Source: Candidatus Leptovillus affinis
GTDB lineage: Bacteria > Chloroflexota > Anaerolineae > Promineifilales > Promineifilaceae
NCBI GenBank assembly: GCA_016705235.1
Contig: JADIYP010000001.1
Location: forward strand, 744,001-808,000
Direction: 5' to 3'
DNA length: 64,000 nucleotides
Below are positions 1 through 7,704 of the stretch, one piece after another. The translations under genes and the position numbers were made by a program. The first letter of the stretch is position 1; each line of letters starts with the position of its first letter. Under the pieces are notes generated by a model. That model was not told the DNA's origin. It made no database searches and saw only the letters and a list, made by a program, of their open reading frames with translations.

Positions 1-2
1 AA

Positions 3-500
3 GGTGAATTTGGCGGGAACTTTTTAAAGGCTCTGACTGATTTGCCAGAGGTAAATGCCGCGCCGGCGAATTTTGCAGACGGCCGTTTCTGGTTAGTCAA
101 CCTGGACACCAATCAGGCGAATGACCGCATGTACTTGGCCCAAGATGAAAGCGAACCAATCGTTGGCGTGGCAGCCATTTACAAGGTATGTACTCACCTT
201 GGCTGCATTTACACCTGGACGACTTCGAATAATCGGTTTGAGTGCCCGTGTCACGGTTCTAAATATCGGCTAGACGGCCGTCGCATCGAATCACCCGCGC
301 CACGCACCCTGGACCGGTTTAAAGTTTATGCTGTGGCCGATGATAAAACTACCATCCTCGCTGAGTCGCCACTGGTCGATAACTTCTACCAGGCAATGTC
401 GCTTCCGGCCGACACAGCTTTCATTCGCGTAGATACTGGCGACCGCAAGCAAGGACCATCGCAAGATTTGCTCTGTGATTTCGCCGGTAACTGTCCGTAA
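3..500 (+). CDS. Rieske 2Fe-2S protein of a cytochrome bc complex (5'-truncated)
   Basis: The reading frame is open to the window edge, so the N-terminus, including any membrane anchor, is missing. The visible part carries both Rieske boxes, CTHLGC and CPCHGS, about 20 residues apart. They supply the two Cys and two His cluster ligands plus the cysteines of the usual disulfide. In a bc complex this subunit takes an electron from quinol at the Qo site and passes it to cytochrome c or f. The next gene is cytochrome b, 93 bases downstream, followed by a dihaem cytochrome c, which supports a bc-complex operon rather than a dioxygenase ferredoxin. A TTG at 42 could be read as a start but lies inside the conserved domain frame and is not the true start. 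Confidence 0.93.
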   Translation, partial: GEFGGNFLKALTDLPEVNAAPANFADGRFWLVNLDTNQANDRMYLAQDESEPIVGVAAIYKVCTHLGCIYTWTTSNNRFECPCHGSKYRLDGRRIESPAPRTLDRFKVYAVADDKTTILAESPLVDNFYQAMSLPADTAFIRVDTGDRKQGPSQDLLCDFAGNCP

Positions 501-593
501 AAACTCCCGCCTACAAAGAGATAAACGCCATCAATATTTCTCACAAGGGCCTTCGGGTTAAAAATGCTAAAAGTGTGGAGAAGGAGATAGTCT

Positions 594-2249
594 ATGGCCA
601 CCTTTTTTGATCAGGTAAAAGAAATGGGCTTCAAACAAGCCTTCGTCGCCAAAAGCGACGAAGCTGTCGAACGCCTGACGGCCGGCATGAATATCAGTGA
701 TATTCGTTCTGCCCTGCGAGGCGATGAACCGCGCCGTCCCAACCCCCGCCTGCGCCCCCACGCCGACGGTTTTTGGCTGCACATTCGCCCCAGCTTCTAT
801 CACAACGAAATTACCCGTGTGTACCCCACGTTCCATTTAGGTTGGTTATCTACCTTCATGTTTGTTTGGGAAACCATCACCGGCATTTTCCTGATGATCT
901 TCTATACCCCCAGCCCATTAATTGCCTATAGCAATATGTGGAACATCCTTTCAAACGTTCCCCTGGGCCAACTCATGCGTAATATGCACCGCTTGGGCGC
1001 CGAAGTCATGGTGCTTGTCGTGGCCTTACACATGTTGCGTACATTCGTAACCGGTAGTTACAAAAAGCCACGCCAATTCACCTGGGTCACCGGCATGTTG
1101 CTGCTCGTACTGACGTTAATGCTCAGCTTCAGCGGATATCTTCTTCCCTGGGACCAATTGTCCTATTGGGCTTTGACCGTTTTCTTGTCAGGCGCTGAAT
1201 CGGCTCCTGCGCCGCCAGTTATTAACCAAAACATCCTCCTGATTTTACAAGGCGGACCTTCCTTAGGTGCTGGTGGTTTGCTGCGTTGGTATTTGCTCCA
1301 CGTCCTCTTAATGCCGCTTCTGCTGGGCATCTTCTTCTTTGTTCACTACTACAAAGTTGTCCTGCACGGTTTTTCATTGCCGCCCGGCCGCGAAGAAATC
1401 GGCGAGGATTCGGCCAAGCGTGTACCCAAAAACGAACGCACTTACTTTATTCCCGACATTCTGACCAGCGAAGTAATGTGGACGGCGCTACTCTCCTTGT
1501 TCCTGGTTGCTGGCGCGCTCTGGTTCTGGGACGCACCGCTGGAACATCATGCCGACCCGGTTGTTACCCCCCTTCACGTCGTTGCGCCATGGTACCTTTC
1601 CTGGTCTCAGGGGTGGTTGAAATTAGCGCCTAAAACATTGGTGATCGGCTTTATCCCCGCTCTGTTAGTTGCCTTTATTGTTATGCCCTACTTTGAGATT
1701 GGGAAAAGCCGTCGTTATGCAGATCGCCGCGTGGGGTTAAGCATAGCGATGCTTTTTATTGCTTTTATGATGGTTTCCAATTGGATGGGGACGCCAAGAT
1801 TCCGCGTCCAATCTTCACCAGATATGGAAGTCGCCACGAAATTACTGCCGCAGGAAGGTGTAAGTCCAATTTTAGGTATCCCGCCTGATTATTTATGGGA
1901 AGGTGAATACCTTCCAGGGCAGGTTGTAGATGGCAATCCCCATCTGACCTATGGGTTAGAAGTATTTGCGCAACAGATGGTTCGCCACAGCTGCACAAAT
2001 TATCCGGGAACGACGATTGGCGGCTCCGTCTTGGACGATTGCGAAGAGAACGATCACAGAATGCCGGATCCGTATGCCACCATGACGATTACTCAGGTTC
2101 AGAATGGGCTGATGGGGATCGATATTAACATCAGCGCCTTGGACCCTGAAAACCCAGATAATTACCTCTATTCCTTGAACTGGCCAAGCTTTCGTCACGT
2201 TGATTCCAATTATGAAGAGGAATGCACCTTCATCAACAAAAGATGCTAA
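594..2249 (+). CDS. Cytochrome b (b6-like) with fused subunit IV part and C-terminal extension
   Basis: Membrane core of the quinol-oxidising bc complex, 551 aa. Helix B carries H132 and H146 (13 residues between) and helix D carries H236 and H251 (14 between), the haem b ligand spacing of b6-type proteins. The GYLLPWDQ stretch at about 181-188 is typical of the family. The subunit IV-like part follows in the same chain. At the Qo site the usual PEWY is APWY (331-334), so the conserved Glu is absent. Beyond the last predicted helix (about residue 400) there is a hydrophilic extension of roughly 150 aa with several cysteines that I do not recognise. A good ribosome site (AAGGAG) precedes the ATG. 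It lies between the Rieske and cytochrome c genes. Confidence 0.93.
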   Translation: MATFFDQVKEMGFKQAFVAKSDEAVERLTAGMNISDIRSALRGDEPRRPNPRLRPHADGFWLHIRPSFYHNEITRVYPTFHLGWLSTFMFVWETITGIFLMIFYTPSPLIAYSNMWNILSNVPLGQLMRNMHRLGAEVMVLVVALHMLRTFVTGSYKKPRQFTWVTGMLLLVLTLMLSFSGYLLPWDQLSYWALTVFLSGAESAPAPPVINQNILLILQGGPSLGAGGLLRWYLLHVLLMPLLLGIFFFVHYYKVVLHGFSLPPGREEIGEDSAKRVPKNERTYFIPDILTSEVMWTALLSLFLVAGALWFWDAPLEHHADPVVTPLHVVAPWYLSWSQGWLKLAPKTLVIGFIPALLVAFIVMPYFEIGKSRRYADRRVGLSIAMLFIAFMMVSNWMGTPRFRVQSSPDMEVATKLLPQEGVSPILGIPPDYLWEGEYLPGQVVDGNPHLTYGLEVFAQQMVRHSCTNYPGTTIGGSVLDDCEENDHRMPDPYATMTITQVQNGLMGIDINISALDPENPDNYLYSLNWPSFRHVDSNYEEECTFINKRC

Positions 2250-2319
2250 GCGGCGAGCTGTCAACTCGTTGTGCAGCCGGTTTATTTGTTGATTAACGTG
2301 ATTCAAAAGGAAATCTCAC

Positions 2320-3168
2320 ATGCAAGTAAAAGTTGCTATCGGAACTATCGCCTTAATGCTGACAATGGTCATTTTAGGCTACTCGGTTCTGCGCGAGCCG
2401 ACGCGGCTGGAACATTTTGCCGCCGCCGAGTTGGGTCGCTCCATTGAGACAGGCGCTAATTTATACAATAATAACTGCGCTAATTGTCATGGGGTAGATG
2501 GTAAATCTGAAGAATGCTACGATTCGGCATCAGGCGAATTGATTGGTTGCCAGGGGCTGCCATTAAACTACCAGCCGCTGCTGTGCGGCGATGCGACAGA
2601 TCGGATGATTGCCATGAATTGGCAGGGCACGAAGCAGGCTTTTATTCAGAGTACTATTGCTTCTGGAAGACCCGGCACAGTGATGCCTACCTGGTCTGAC
2701 CAATTTGGCGGCCCCATGCGTCCCGATCAGATTCGGAATCTGGCAAACTTTGTTTTGAATTGGGAATCGGAAGAACTTTGCAGCGGTCCGGTGATTACGT
2801 TTGATTGGGCCGAAAATGTGGAGGATTTCTTAGCGGCGTTCCCGGATGGCGATGGGGCAAATGGTAAAGCTTTGTTTGTGACCTACGGCTGCTCTGGCTG
2901 CCATGGCGTACCGGATGAAGGTGTTGCTGCGGCCGTTGGTCCGGACCTTTCGGCCATTGCGGAGACTGGGGCTACTCGTGTTGAGGGTCAGACGGCCGAG
3001 CAATATGTTTATCATTCGATTTTGCTTCCGAATGATTTTATTGCCCCGGAATGCCCGAACGGTCCTTGCGCTGGTCCGCCCAGTGCGATGCCGGCAAACT
3101 TCTCGTTGCGCATGGCGACGAACCCGCAAGATATGAGCGATATTCTGGCTTACTTGTTTGGAAATTAA
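2320..3168 (+). CDS. Membrane-anchored dihaem cytochrome c
   Basis: 282 aa with an N-terminal hydrophobic segment (about residues 4-23) that should anchor it or act as an export signal. Two haem c sites are visible: CANCH at 53-57 and CSGCH at 191-195. Likely axial methionines lie in VMPTW (M122) and in a SAMPAN stretch near residue 257. Four further cysteines (66, 77, 89, 154) could form disulfides. It is the third gene of the bc-complex operon, 70 bases after cytochrome b, so it probably accepts electrons from the Rieske protein in place of cytochrome c1 or f and passes them to the caa3 oxidase encoded at 35-42 kb. An A-rich Shine-Dalgarno (AAAGGAAAT) precedes the ATG. Confidence 0.92.
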   Translation: MQVKVAIGTIALMLTMVILGYSVLREPTRLEHFAAAELGRSIETGANLYNNNCANCHGVDGKSEECYDSASGELIGCQGLPLNYQPLLCGDATDRMIAMNWQGTKQAFIQSTIASGRPGTVMPTWSDQFGGPMRPDQIRNLANFVLNWESEELCSGPVITFDWAENVEDFLAAFPDGDGANGKALFVTYGCSGCHGVPDEGVAAAVGPDLSAIAETGATRVEGQTAEQYVYHSILLPNDFIAPECPNGPCAGPPSAMPANFSLRMATNPQDMSDILAYLFGN

Positions 3169-3194
3169 GTTCTTCTTTTAACGACTCAGATTTG

Positions 3195-3229
3195 AAAAGC
3201 CCGGCTAATTTTGTTAGCCGGGCTTTTTT
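3195..3229 (+). terminator. Rho-independent terminator of the bc-complex operon
   Basis: A perfect stem, AAAAGCCCGGCTAA with its complement, is followed by six T residues, 26 bases after the cytochrome c stop. Confidence 0.9.
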
Positions 3230-3420
3230 GTATTTCTGAGGGCAGTAGTTTTGGTTTATGGATTACCGTTTATTACCGGCGAAACGAATCAAGCGAACCT
3301 TTTTGCGTACCGCTGTGTTGGGGCGCGTATCCGCATAGAATTCCTGGCGCAGCGGGGCTTTTAAATGGTATGCCAATAGATTCTGGTTCTTCAGGAACTC
3401 AGGGAGTTGACAGCCCCTGA

Positions 3421-3476
3421 TGCGTGAAGCGTGATGCGTGACCAGAGAGGTTTCACGCATCACGTATCACGCTTCA
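3421..3476. repeat. Inverted repeat, GTGATGCGTGA family (copy 1)
   Basis: The left arm GCGTGATGCGTGA and right arm TCACGCATCACG face each other across a short loop; the right arm has a small insertion. Other copies are at 3602, 10711 and 55053. Confidence 0.85.
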
Positions 3477-3601
3477 GACCAAACCCCATGAAATCCCAAA
3501 GACCCTAGATTCTTTGGGGGTGGTTTTGTGTTACCGGTGAAGTGGTGACGATGGCGAGAGGGTTTGATTTTCGGGGCTTTGTGTTTTTGAGGGTGGGTAT
3601 G

Positions 3602-3635
3602 GCGTGATGCGTGACATGATTGGTCACGCATCACG
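3602..3635. repeat. Inverted repeat, GTGATGCGTGA family (copy 2)
   Basis: The arms GCGTGATGCGTGAC and GTCACGCATCACG form a near-perfect stem with a loop of about 8 bases. It lies just beyond the stop of the minus-strand zinc-ribbon gene and may also help end transcription. Confidence 0.85.
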
Positions 3636-3660
3636 TGTGGTTGTTGTGTGTTTGGGGCGG

Positions 3661-4608
3661 CTAATTCTTTTTTACGGCCGTACCACAATTTCTACAAAAT
3701 TGATCATGGGTGCTTAAAGCATTGCCGCATTCATGGCAGAAGCGCTTTGCCCCGCCTTTGGTCGCCCGACTGCCAGAGCTTTTTGTTGTTTGGGGATGTA
3801 TCGCCTGCGGTTTGCGTGTTTTAGAACTGGATGCGGTGCGCTGCGTGGCGATAACCCATGTGAGGGCTACGGCCGCTACGACAATTGCGGCTACGCTCAG
3901 GTATAGCAGCCAGTTGATAGAGGAACCGCCGTTATCGGTCCCGGATGGGACCGGCGCGGAGGCTGCGGTGGTATTGGGCAGCAGGCTACTGCTGGGAATG
4001 GGTGGATTTTCGACCGAAAGCTGTGGATTGCTCATGGTGTAGCTAAAACCTACGGTAAAGGGCTGGCCACCCGGCACAGCCTGATCTGGCAGGGTGTGGT
4101 AGGTGAAGCCATCTGAGCTATTGGGGCTTACATTAACGGCCGTTGGCTGAGTAACCATCTCCGTGGCCGCTACGGGTTGCTGTACGGCCGTTGACATGGC
4201 ATTCACCGATGTGGACGATAGCCAGGTAAACGTATAAGAGCGTGTATCGCCATCAACCGAATACGGCACGTAATATTCCACGCGGAAGCGGGATTCCGGA
4301 ACGGTCATGCGCAGTTGATCGCCTTCTGTGGTATAGACCACATCATCGATCATCTCGCCGGCGGCAGAAATGCGGGCCACCACGTTCACAATGGCGCCTT
4401 CTGGCAGCGGAATGGTCACTTCGGCGGGTAAGGCGGCCCCATTGGGCAGCGTGCCGGTTAGCAAAATCAAAACATTGGGCTGATCATAATCGGGCCAGAA
4501 ATCAATCAACATCGACTCTAATGTGGTGGCTGGCGTTTGCGCCTGGGCCACCCATGTGGAGGTTAGCAATAACAGACTGAGTAGAAAAAAGTGTGCAAAT
4601 TTGTTCAT
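3661..4608 (-). CDS. Exported, membrane-anchored protein with cytoplasmic zinc ribbon
   Basis: About 315 aa from the ATG at 4608, which is followed by a clear signal peptide (FFLLSLLLL core, AQAQ cleavage region). A longer reading from 4710 adds 34 residues with no signal character and was rejected. After an exported beta-rich region of about 240 aa there is a single membrane helix (INWLLYLSVAAIVVAAV), then a basic linker, then a C-terminal zinc ribbon with CHEC and CRNC knuckles. The predicted topology is outside-in. I do not recognise the exported domain. Another small Cys-rich gene lies just upstream on the same strand. Confidence 0.75.
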   Translation of the reverse strand: MNKFAHFFLLSLLLLTSTWVAQAQTPATTLESMLIDFWPDYDQPNVLILLTGTLPNGAALPAEVTIPLPEGAIVNVVARISAAGEMIDDVVYTTEGDQLRMTVPESRFRVEYYVPYSVDGDTRSYTFTWLSSTSVNAMSTAVQQPVAATEMVTQPTAVNVSPNSSDGFTYHTLPDQAVPGGQPFTVGFSYTMSNPQLSVENPPIPSSSLLPNTTAASAPVPSGTDNGGSSINWLLYLSVAAIVVAAVALTWVIATQRTASSSKTRKPQAIHPQTTKSSGSRATKGGAKRFCHECGNALSTHDQFCRNCGTAVKKN

Positions 4609-4661
4609 AACGTAGACTCTCTTTTGGGATGATGGGTTTGGGACGTGAGTTAACAGCCAGT

Positions 4662-4964
4662 TCAAGCTCGGCCGCGTAAACGCAAACGGTTTGCTCGGCA
4701 GTGGGGACATTCCAGATCCACATAGTCACGCCCGCAGGTACGGCAAGTTCGCGGTTCTAAGGTGCGGTCATCGGTCAGCGAGCCAAGGACAATCACCAGG
4801 TCTTCCCCTTGATATTTTTCCAGCCAGGCGTGAAGGTCTTTGTCGCCCATGAGCCAACGGCCGTCACCCGATTGTTGCAGCACGCCGCTCATTACTTCCA
4901 GATCCATTTCATAGGCTGCTGACGCCAGTTTGTAAATGGCTGCCCGTCTCGTAGACGACGACAT
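4662..4964 (-). CDS. Small zinc-finger protein, unknown function
   Basis: 100 aa. The C-terminal third has CRTC and CPHC pairs, a likely four-Cys zinc site, followed by an Arg-rich tail. The N-terminal two thirds contains a run of the type DLVIVLGSLTDD. The start at 4964 has AAGGGG seven bases upstream. It lies 53 bases before the zinc-ribbon membrane protein on the same strand, so the two may be co-transcribed. No family is recognised with confidence. Confidence 0.65.
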   Translation of the reverse strand: MSSSTRRAAIYKLASAAYEMDLEVMSGVLQQSGDGRWLMGDKDLHAWLEKYQGEDLVIVLGSLTDDRTLEPRTCRTCGRDYVDLECPHCRANRLRLRGRA

Positions 4965-5104
4965 AAATAAACCCCTTAGTCTTGCCCATCTGAATTTCGT
5001 GCCCTATTATACTCCAAGGGACCGCAAGGGTGTGGTCACAAATCACTTTTTAATCTGGCGGCGCGAATCTGCGCCCCGAACAGCCCGCATTGAAGGAGAG
5101 AACA

Positions 5105-5680
5105 GTGTCTACAGGACATGAAAAATTAGCAAGAGACCTGGTTGTTTTAACTGTCATGGCCGAGGCGATGGATGATTATCTTAAAAGCGATATTCTCTTT
5201 GGCAAAATGCCAGATGGTTCTATGCCCATGTTGACGCTTGGCGGTTATCTCATGCGCCAACATCGGTTGTTGGCTTTAAATAATCAATTGTCTGCGCCTG
5301 AGCAGAACCAACTGGAGCAGGCTATCAGGCTGTTTAATCTGGCCCTGGTGGAAAAAATTGTGCGCTTTGAAACGAAGTCCCACAAAGAATTGGAGGCGCG
5401 ATTGCGCCAACTGGATGAATACCTGCGCGATTTGCAAAACAAGAAGGGGGGAGGAGTACGGTATGAAACGGCCGTAGAACCCCGCCTCATGATATCTGCC
5501 CTGCTGGATAAATTGCAGATGCCCCCCTATCATCTCGACGAGCGCATTGTGCAGCGCACAGACCTGTACGATAGAAACCTGCGCCGCCGGTGGGCGCCCG
5601 GGGACTTCATCTGGCCGGAAGAATGGCAGCCGGCTTATCCGCAATCAATTTATTGGTGGCTTTACGGCCGTCCCGCATGA
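5105..5680 (+). CDS. Unknown soluble protein, tandem paralogue A
   Basis: About 191 aa, mostly helical, with no signal peptide or membrane helix. The GTG at 5105 is preferred over the upstream TTG at 5090 because AAGGAG (5093-5098) sits six bases before it and because it aligns with the start of the paralogue downstream. Shared features of the two copies are an MRQ-RLLAL motif, conserved R-LMI-ALM-KLQ-PPY near residue 140, and a C-terminal YWWLYG-P box. Charge and helix patterns suggest a compact helical bundle. I do not recognise the family. Confidence 0.75.
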   Translation: MSTGHEKLARDLVVLTVMAEAMDDYLKSDILFGKMPDGSMPMLTLGGYLMRQHRLLALNNQLSAPEQNQLEQAIRLFNLALVEKIVRFETKSHKELEARLRQLDEYLRDLQNKKGGGVRYETAVEPRLMISALLDKLQMPPYHLDERIVQRTDLYDRNLRRRWAPGDFIWPEEWQPAYPQSIYWWLYGRPA

Positions 5681-5690
5681 CGAAATTCAC

Positions 5691-5720
5691 TTGACGCTGC
5701 CATCCCCTCCCCGCTATCAT
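5691..5720 (+). promoter_or_regulatory. Sigma-70-type promoter for paralogue B
   Basis: TTGACG (5691-5696) and TATCAT (5715-5720) are separated by 18 bases, about 50 bases before the gene at 5771. Confidence 0.6.
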
Positions 5721-5770
5721 TCATTATAAGGATATGACCAAACACTTGGCGCTCAACAAGGGGGTTGATG

Positions 5771-6355
5771 ATGAGCAAGTCTAGCGATATTTTAACCCTT
5801 GATTTACAAATTTTAGAGGTAATGGTTGCCGAGATGGAAGCTTATCTCGCCAGCGACGCGACCTTTTGGCCATTGAACCGGGAAGGACTCCCTCCCAAGC
5901 TAACCATTGGCGGCTGTTTAATGCGTCAATTTAGATTATTAGCCCTGCAAGAACACCTTCCTACGCCAGAACATACACGGCTCAAGACAGCCATTGATTC
6001 CTTCAATCATTTGCTCCAGGAAAATGTGGTGAGCTTTGAAAACCGCGCTCATGATGAGCTGCACGCCCGTTTGCGCGAATGGACGTCATATTTGCGTAAT
6101 ATGTCCAGCCAGGTAGCCAGCGAAACTGAGCATTATGCCAACACAGTCGATACGCGACTGGTCATCAATGCCCTCATGAGCAAATTACAAACCCCGCCGT
6201 ACACCCTGAACGCCCAGCTTGCAGAAGATGTGGTTCGGATGGACAAATATCTGAAGGCGCAGTGGCAAAAAGGGGGTTTTGTTTTGCCGGACGTGTGGCA
6301 GGCCGCATACCCGGCCGATAAATATTGGTGGCTTTATGGCCACCCCAAAGGCTAA
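5771..6355 (+). CDS. Unknown soluble protein, tandem paralogue B
   Basis: 194 aa, clearly homologous along its whole length to the preceding gene, for example VM-AEME-YL-SD near the start, GG-LMRQ-RLLAL, KLQTPPY, and a YWWLYGHP end. Three in-frame starts are stacked (TTG 5765, ATG 5768, ATG 5771). The last is chosen because AAGGGGG lies six bases before it and it matches the paralogue. It has its own promoter, so the duplication probably included or gained regulation. Function unknown. Confidence 0.75.
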   Translation: MSKSSDILTLDLQILEVMVAEMEAYLASDATFWPLNREGLPPKLTIGGCLMRQFRLLALQEHLPTPEHTRLKTAIDSFNHLLQENVVSFENRAHDELHARLREWTSYLRNMSSQVASETEHYANTVDTRLVINALMSKLQTPPYTLNAQLAEDVVRMDKYLKAQWQKGGFVLPDVWQAAYPADKYWWLYGHPKG

Positions 6356-6441
6356 ATCAAACCGCTGCGCCCAGCCAACGTGAAAACTTGAAAGACGATG
6401 AGGGGAATTGGTTCCTTGCCAGAGCGCAAGGAACCAATTTT

Positions 6442-7632
6442 TTATGACGCGCTGTTGATCGGACCACTCAAATATAATTCGGGGGGGTCCAATGGTTTGT
6501 AATCCGGGTTGCCCCATCGGGTGAAGCGAATGAAAAAGCGGGCTGCTTGCCAGCCCAGGCGAATAAAAAAGGGGTGGCGGGCTTTGTAGGCTATGTAGGC
6601 CAATCGGGTGCGCCGATCTAATTGGATGAACAACGGATCGGCGAGTAGCTGGCTGCGATAAGTGGCATAGCTGAAATCCTGGCGTTCAAAAGCCTGGTGG
6701 ATGGCTTGAGCGGCGACCTGCCCATAACCCAGAGCAAAGGAAATGCCTTCGCCCATCAATGGGTCTGCGCCGGCCGCATCACCTACCAACAATACGCGCG
6801 GCATAGAGAAACGGCCGTTCCTATCCCACCAGCGAATCGGATGCCCCTTTAATTTATAGTCATCCAGGTCACGCTGCCGGTCGGCCAGTGAGTCGCGCAG
6901 CGTGACCTTCAGGTCGGCTTTTGGCCGTTCCGAGCGCACCCGGCTGTCGAACAAACCGCGATTCATAAACGGCCGTCCCCCCACATAACTCGGAAAATCC
7001 CAATAATATCCTTGCAGCCCATAATCAGACATCTGCGTAAACTCAAACACCGCCACCCGATCCTGAAAAATCGGGTCTTGCTGGGCATTTTCTGGCGTCA
7101 GCACCTCAACCAGGCGCGCCACCCGAGACGCATCGTCCCACTTCAGCGCCTGGCGCACAAAACTCCGCGAACCATCCGCCGCCACCAGCGTCTGCGCATG
7201 GAAAACAGCTTGCTCTGTGACCACTTCAACATATTCATCGTGCAGCGTAATGTGCCTGACCGCTTCTCCCTGGCGTACCCGGATGCCCAATTTCTCGCAG
7301 GTTTGCACCAGCCAATGATCAAACTCATCGCGGCGCACCACAGTAAAAACCGGATTTCCGTAAAAAGAGTAACTCTTGTCCTGGTAAACCAGTCGCGCCT
7401 CACGCACGTCAAAATGGCGCGGTTCCAGCGTCAACCCTAAACGGGTGAGAACATTACGTCCCATATGGGTAATGCCGCCGCCGCATAACTTCTCGCGGGG
7501 GTGTACCGCCTTGTCCACCACGACAATGCGCCCGGCCCAATCTGGACGACTCTTCACCAGATGTAACGCGGTTGATGTTCCCGATGGCCCCGACCCCACA
7601 ATCAGTACGTCAACGTGCTGCACTTCCGCCAT
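6442..7632 (-). CDS. FAD-dependent geranylgeranyl reductase-family oxidoreductase
   Basis: 396 aa. An N-terminal Rossmann motif, VGSGPSGTSTA (about residues 12-22), binds the FAD ADP part; an Arg-Glu-Lys-x-Cys-Gly-Gly-Gly stretch near residue 47 and a GDAAG-ADPLMGEGI motif near residue 285 are typical of the geranylgeranyl reductase and lipid reductase branch of the PHBH fold. Members reduce isoprenoid double bonds in quinones, lipids or pigments, or act as halogenases or monooxygenases. The substrate cannot be told from sequence. No photosynthesis genes lie nearby, so a quinone or lipid side-chain role is more likely than chlorophyll. It stands alone on the minus strand. Confidence 0.82.
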   Translation of the reverse strand: MAEVQHVDVLIVGSGPSGTSTALHLVKSRPDWAGRIVVVDKAVHPREKLCGGGITHMGRNVLTRLGLTLEPRHFDVREARLVYQDKSYSFYGNPVFTVVRRDEFDHWLVQTCEKLGIRVRQGEAVRHITLHDEYVEVVTEQAVFHAQTLVAADGSRSFVRQALKWDDASRVARLVEVLTPENAQQDPIFQDRVAVFEFTQMSDYGLQGYYWDFPSYVGGRPFMNRGLFDSRVRSERPKADLKVTLRDSLADRQRDLDDYKLKGHPIRWWDRNGRFSMPRVLLVGDAAGADPLMGEGISFALGYGQVAAQAIHQAFERQDFSYATYRSQLLADPLFIQLDRRTRLAYIAYKARHPFFIRLGWQAARFFIRFTRWGNPDYKPLDPPELYLSGPINSAS

Positions 7633-7704
7633 GATTTCCAGTTCCTCCAGTTGCCGTCTAAAGGGAGCAGAACACCATTGCCCTGCCCCCTTCAGACGCT
7701 CTAT

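Larger units (their letters stand above)
3230..3660. other. Gene-free stretch with two palindromic repeats
   Basis: Between the bc-operon terminator and the convergent zinc-ribbon gene I see no convincing coding sequence. The stretch holds two copies of the GCGTGATGCGTGA inverted repeat (listed separately) and is otherwise G/T-rich on the plus strand around 3500-3660. Confidence 0.6.

Noticed and set aside
3421..3476. CRISPR array from the repeated GATGCGTGA units
   Set aside because: The units are inverted and contiguous with no regular unique spacers, and no cas genes are present.
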